Shown piece by piece: positions 4,835 through 6,671 of a stretch of 6,671 bases of DNA. Source of the DNA: Promethearchaeia archaeon. Its GTDB lineage: Archaea; Asgardarchaeota; Lokiarchaeia; Sigyniarchaeales; SOKP01. The stretch covers positions 1 to 6,671 of the forward strand of contig JAHQWY010000206.1 of NCBI GenBank assembly GCA_029856445.1, in the 5' to 3' direction. Within the stretch, counting starts at the first letter, position 1, and the number at the start of each line of letters is the position of its first letter. The notes beneath the pieces are model-generated. The model did not search any database, was not told the DNA's origin, and was given only the letters and a program-made list of their open reading frames with translations. The position numbers and the translations under genes were made by a program.

Positions 4835-6328
4835 TCAATAATTAGGTACTCTCTTATTTTCTTCCAATTTGGAATTAATGTGTTTTTTACTATTAGTTTT
4901 TTTAGAACCAGCAATCCTCTGGAGTAATGGTAAGCCAGGCTTTACGTCCTCTATTGGTTTGGATTCAATTAAATTACTAGATACTAATTCATCATAGAGT
5001 TTTTTTCCTTTCTCAGTACGTATTAGAACAGTGTTCCAACCAGAAGGAGAACCAATAGAACCAATTGAAATATCTGCTGATTCAGAAGTTAAATCATAGC
5101 ACATCTCACATTCTTCTCTACCTAAGTGAGAGATCTCTTTAATAGGAATATTTAATTCTTCCCCTTTCTTAGTATATACAAAGAATTTACCTTTATTGAT
5201 ATCCATCTTCTTTGCGTCATTTATATCCACATTTAATTTCTCACATATTTTAAGCAGTGATTCATAAGAAAAAGATTCCATACAGAAAATTCCAATTCGA
5301 TATTCATTATTATTCAAAGATGGAAAACCAATATCATAAATCTTGGATTTTAGGAGTGCTTGCATTTGACATGGTACTCCAACTACAGCAATTTTCTTAT
5401 CCTTCAATTCATTTAGGTTAAGTAATTGTAAATTAGGATTATTTACATATTTAGTTCCTGCTGTTGAGAGGATATCTTCTTTATTTTTAAGTAGGACTGG
5501 TTCAGGACGCCAAAGGGTGTTGCTCATTTTTGCTCCTAGTGCAAGATCTATTTTATTCCTATCAAAGAGATAATGCAAACAAGTACTAGAAATACCTCCA
5601 TCTTGGCATATTTCTGAAATTTCTTTTACTTTAGTTCTTGCAGAATAGGCTTCAATAAAATGTCCAATATTTTGATATTCTTTAATTTCTGAGGTCTTTT
5701 CTTGAGTCATATTTAGAACTCTTACTGGTAGATAGGTTCTAGGACATACGAAGTAACATAATCCGCAGCGAATACACTTATCTTCATCAATTTTACCAAA
5801 ACCATTATAAATATGTAGACAGTTTACTGGACAAATTGCAGCACACAATCCGCAACCTGAACAATTTTTAGATTCAAATACTACCTTTACAGGTTCATAT
5901 ATGGATTTTATTTTTGAGATATCTCCATTGGTTGCCTCTATTGAGAAATCTTTAAAGATTAGTGTTTCAGGGTTATCTTCACTTCCTTCAATTTTGTCAT
6001 ATAACTCTTTTACATCGACAAGCTGTTCATTTTTAAGTAATTCTAATAAACTCAGAGTTTTATTTAATTCAATAGAGAATTCTTTAGAAAATATTTCTAA
6101 ATCTTGACAATTAGCTTTAGATTTATTTTTTAGAAAATTAAATAGGGAATATTTTAATATTTCTTCATCCAGCATCTTATAAAGGATTGTTTCGTATTGG
6201 AGTTCATCATAAATTCCAACTTCTAATACATCTTTTTTAGCGTCAATTAGTACTCGAATTCTATATGAATCTAAGGCATCTGCTACATTTTTTAAAAATT
6301 CCCATGAAAATTTTTCTTCTAAACTCAT
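4835..6328 (-). CDS. FrhB-family coenzyme F420 oxidoreductase subunit with fused 2[4Fe-4S] ferredoxin domain
   Basis: This 497-residue protein probably passes electrons between F420 and an iron-sulfur partner through FAD, in the cytoplasm. Residues 1-150 match no family I recognise; about 60-110 could be a winged helix (inference). Residues 156-195 form a two-cluster ferredoxin: C156-x2-C159-x2-C162-x3-C166-P and C185-x2-C188-x2-C191-x3-C195-P. From about 225 the FrhB/FdhB domains follow (PF04422/PF04432 type): QDGGISSTCLHYLF (242-255), GVPCQMQALLK (317-327), IFCMES (347-352), GREECEMCYDLT (403-414), then ADISIGSIGSPSGW (418-431). C320, C407 and C410 are candidates for the internal cluster. 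The tail is Lys/Asn-rich. The gene follows a VhuD/MvhD gene by 94 bases, which suggests an F420-linked heterodisulfide-reductase-type complex rather than a classical FrhABG hydrogenase. An orphan FpoF-like or other F420-dependent role is possible. Confidence 0.88.
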   Translation of the reverse strand: MSLEEKFSWEFLKNVADALDSYRIRVLIDAKKDVLEVGIYDELQYETILYKMLDEEILKYSLFNFLKNKSKANCQDLEIFSKEFSIELNKTLSLLELLKNEQLVDVKELYDKIEGSEDNPETLIFKDFSIEATNGDISKIKSIYEPVKVVFESKNCSGCGLCAAICPVNCLHIYNGFGKIDEDKCIRCGLCYFVCPRTYLPVRVLNMTQEKTSEIKEYQNIGHFIEAYSARTKVKEISEICQDGGISSTCLHYLFDRNKIDLALGAKMSNTLWRPEPVLLKNKEDILSTAGTKYVNNPNLQLLNLNELKDKKIAVVGVPCQMQALLKSKIYDIGFPSLNNNEYRIGIFCMESFSYESLLKICEKLNVDINDAKKMDINKGKFFVYTKKGEELNIPIKEISHLGREECEMCYDLTSESADISIGSIGSPSGWNTVLIRTEKGKKLYDELVSSNLIESKPIEDVKPGLPLLQRIAGSKKTNSKKHINSKLEENKRVPNY

Positions 6329-6348
6329 AATAGTACTCTTTATTTTTT

Positions 6349-6407
6349 AAAATATATTTTCTCCGAAAACCCGTGCAGCGGGGTAGTTTCTTCTCAACTA
6401 TAATTTT
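6349..6407 (-). promoter_or_regulatory. Candidate SECIS-like RNA structure in the vhuD 3' untranslated region
   Basis: Just after the TAG stop of the UGA-containing vhuD, the transcript can fold as follows. An AU lower stem pairs AAAA(U)UAUA (6407-6399) with UAUAUUUU (6356-6349). A core has UGA (6396-6394) facing GGA (6364-6362), allowing tandem G-A pairs. An upper stem pairs GAAA (6390-6387) with UUUC (6368-6365) and CCCG (6382-6379) with CGGG (6373-6370), closed by the loop CUGCA. The GC block stands out in an otherwise AU-only gap. A kink-turn-like UGA/GA core is the eukaryotic SECIS hallmark, also reported for Lokiarchaeota, and archaeal SECIS elements usually lie in the 3' UTR. The pairing was done by eye and has bulges. 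CGGGTTTT could alternatively be part of a weak terminator hairpin. Confidence 0.55.
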
Positions 6408-6422
6408 TTTGAAAAGATCATT

Positions 6423-6671
6423 CTAGTTCGGATTACTTTTTGGTAGAGGAGGGAGGGCATGAATTTTTGTGGAAATATCATCAACGGAGTTAATAAATTT
6501 TTCAACTTCTGCTGCCGAACAAAAGTATTGTTGAACACGTTCTTCAGAAATACCCTTATGTTTTAACAACTTCTTGAGTGTTATTATATGTTCATAAGTA
6601 TTCATATTACCATTCCCGAATTCGCATTCTCCTTCCTTTCAAGAGATTATCGCTACACCATCAGCACCATT
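6423..6671 (-). CDS. vhuD: VhuD/MvhD-type hydrogenase-heterodisulfide reductase delta subunit, selenocysteine-containing, C-terminal part
   Basis: The last 82 codons are visible; the start lies beyond the window edge. The frame reads NGADGVAIIS, then TGA (6641-6639), then KEGECEFGNGNMNTYEH, and runs on through ITLKKLLKHKGISEERVQ and FCSAAEVEKF to a TAG stop. In MvhD/VhuD the matching segment is GADGV-x-x-x-G-C-H-x-G-D-C-H-Y-x-x-GN, so the TGA falls exactly on the first Cys of C-x-x-G-x-C. VhuD of methanogens is a known selenoprotein at this motif. The protein carries a [2Fe-2S] cluster and relays electrons to HdrA. The ERV-x4-SAAE-x-x-KF block is the usual C-terminal signature. A conventional gene call would start at ATG 6605 and give a false 60-residue hypothetical protein. 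A sequencing error or a pseudogene is less likely, because the protein remains well conserved after the TGA. Confidence 0.85.

Noticed and set aside
3583..4837. TGA stops of kinase copy B and the FrhB-like gene as further selenocysteine codons
   Set aside because: The kinase copies end at the same conserved LPS, and the FrhB-like gene ends after a low-complexity tail. The frame beyond each TGA is short or shows no homology, and no Sec-site motif surrounds them.
5901..6107. Plus-strand Ser-rich 68-residue ORF inside the FrhB-like gene
   Set aside because: It is an antisense frame of the N-terminal region; the minus-strand frame is continuous over 497 codons.
6423..6605. A stand-alone 60-residue hypothetical protein starting at ATG 6605
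   Set aside because: The conserved MvhD/VhuD sequence continues upstream of this ATG through GNGN, GEC and the in-frame TGA to GADG, so the ATG is an internal Met of a larger gene.
1..6671. tRNA genes, CRISPR arrays, insertion sequences or integrase sites
   Set aside because: I looked through the intergenic stretches and saw no cloverleaf pattern, regularly spaced repeats, transposase frame or terminal inverted repeats. The only long repeat is the kinase duplication.

Overview
This is an AT-rich archaeal window, most probably from an Asgard (Lokiarchaeia-like) lineage. Three things point that way. It has the archaeal ribosomal order uS13-uS4-uS11. It has an archaeal-type redox gene set: an FrhB-like F420 oxidoreductase, an MvhD/VhuD subunit and an aldehyde:ferredoxin oxidoreductase. 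It also has an apparent selenocysteine codon in the VhuD-type subunit, with a candidate SECIS-like structure just after the gene. Sec-containing VhuD is known from methanogens, and eukaryote-like SECIS elements have been described in Lokiarchaeota. The lineage is an inference; no rRNA gene is present to confirm it. All supported genes lie on the minus strand, so the window is described below from high to low coordinates, in the direction of transcription.

Redox block (6671-4835). The window edge cuts an MvhD/VhuD gene. Its reading frame crosses one in-frame TGA (6641-6639), exactly where the family has the first Cys of its C-x-x-G-x-C motif. The frame then runs on to a TAG stop at 6423. The 94-base gap after it contains a GC-rich hairpin flanked by UGA and GGA, in an otherwise AT-only setting; this is the SECIS candidate. 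Next comes a 497-residue protein with a novel-looking N-terminal region, a two-cluster ferredoxin domain and an FrhB (F420 hydrogenase/dehydrogenase beta) domain. Together these suggest a module linking F420 or ferredoxin to a heterodisulfide-reductase-type complex, whose other genes would lie beyond 6671.

Kinase block (4701-2363). Two tandem paralogous phosphotransferases of the aminoglycoside-phosphotransferase/ecdysteroid-kinase-like (CHK) fold are about 74% identical by hand count. They share an almost identical leader of about 82 bases that carries a TATA-like box. Identity drops from about 87% in the N-terminal half to about 60-65% in the rest. The substrate is unknown.

Ribosomal block (2189-765). 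rps13, rps4 and rps11 form a tight operon with gaps of +13 and -1 bases, behind a likely promoter at about 2245-2265. The usual next archaeal gene, RNA polymerase subunit D, does not follow.

Distal block (629-1). A possible 57-residue lysine-rich small protein overlaps the start of a TIGR04076-family small Cys protein. After that comes the N-terminal 47 codons of a tungsten aldehyde:ferredoxin oxidoreductase, cut by the window edge and preceded by a strong ribosome binding site.
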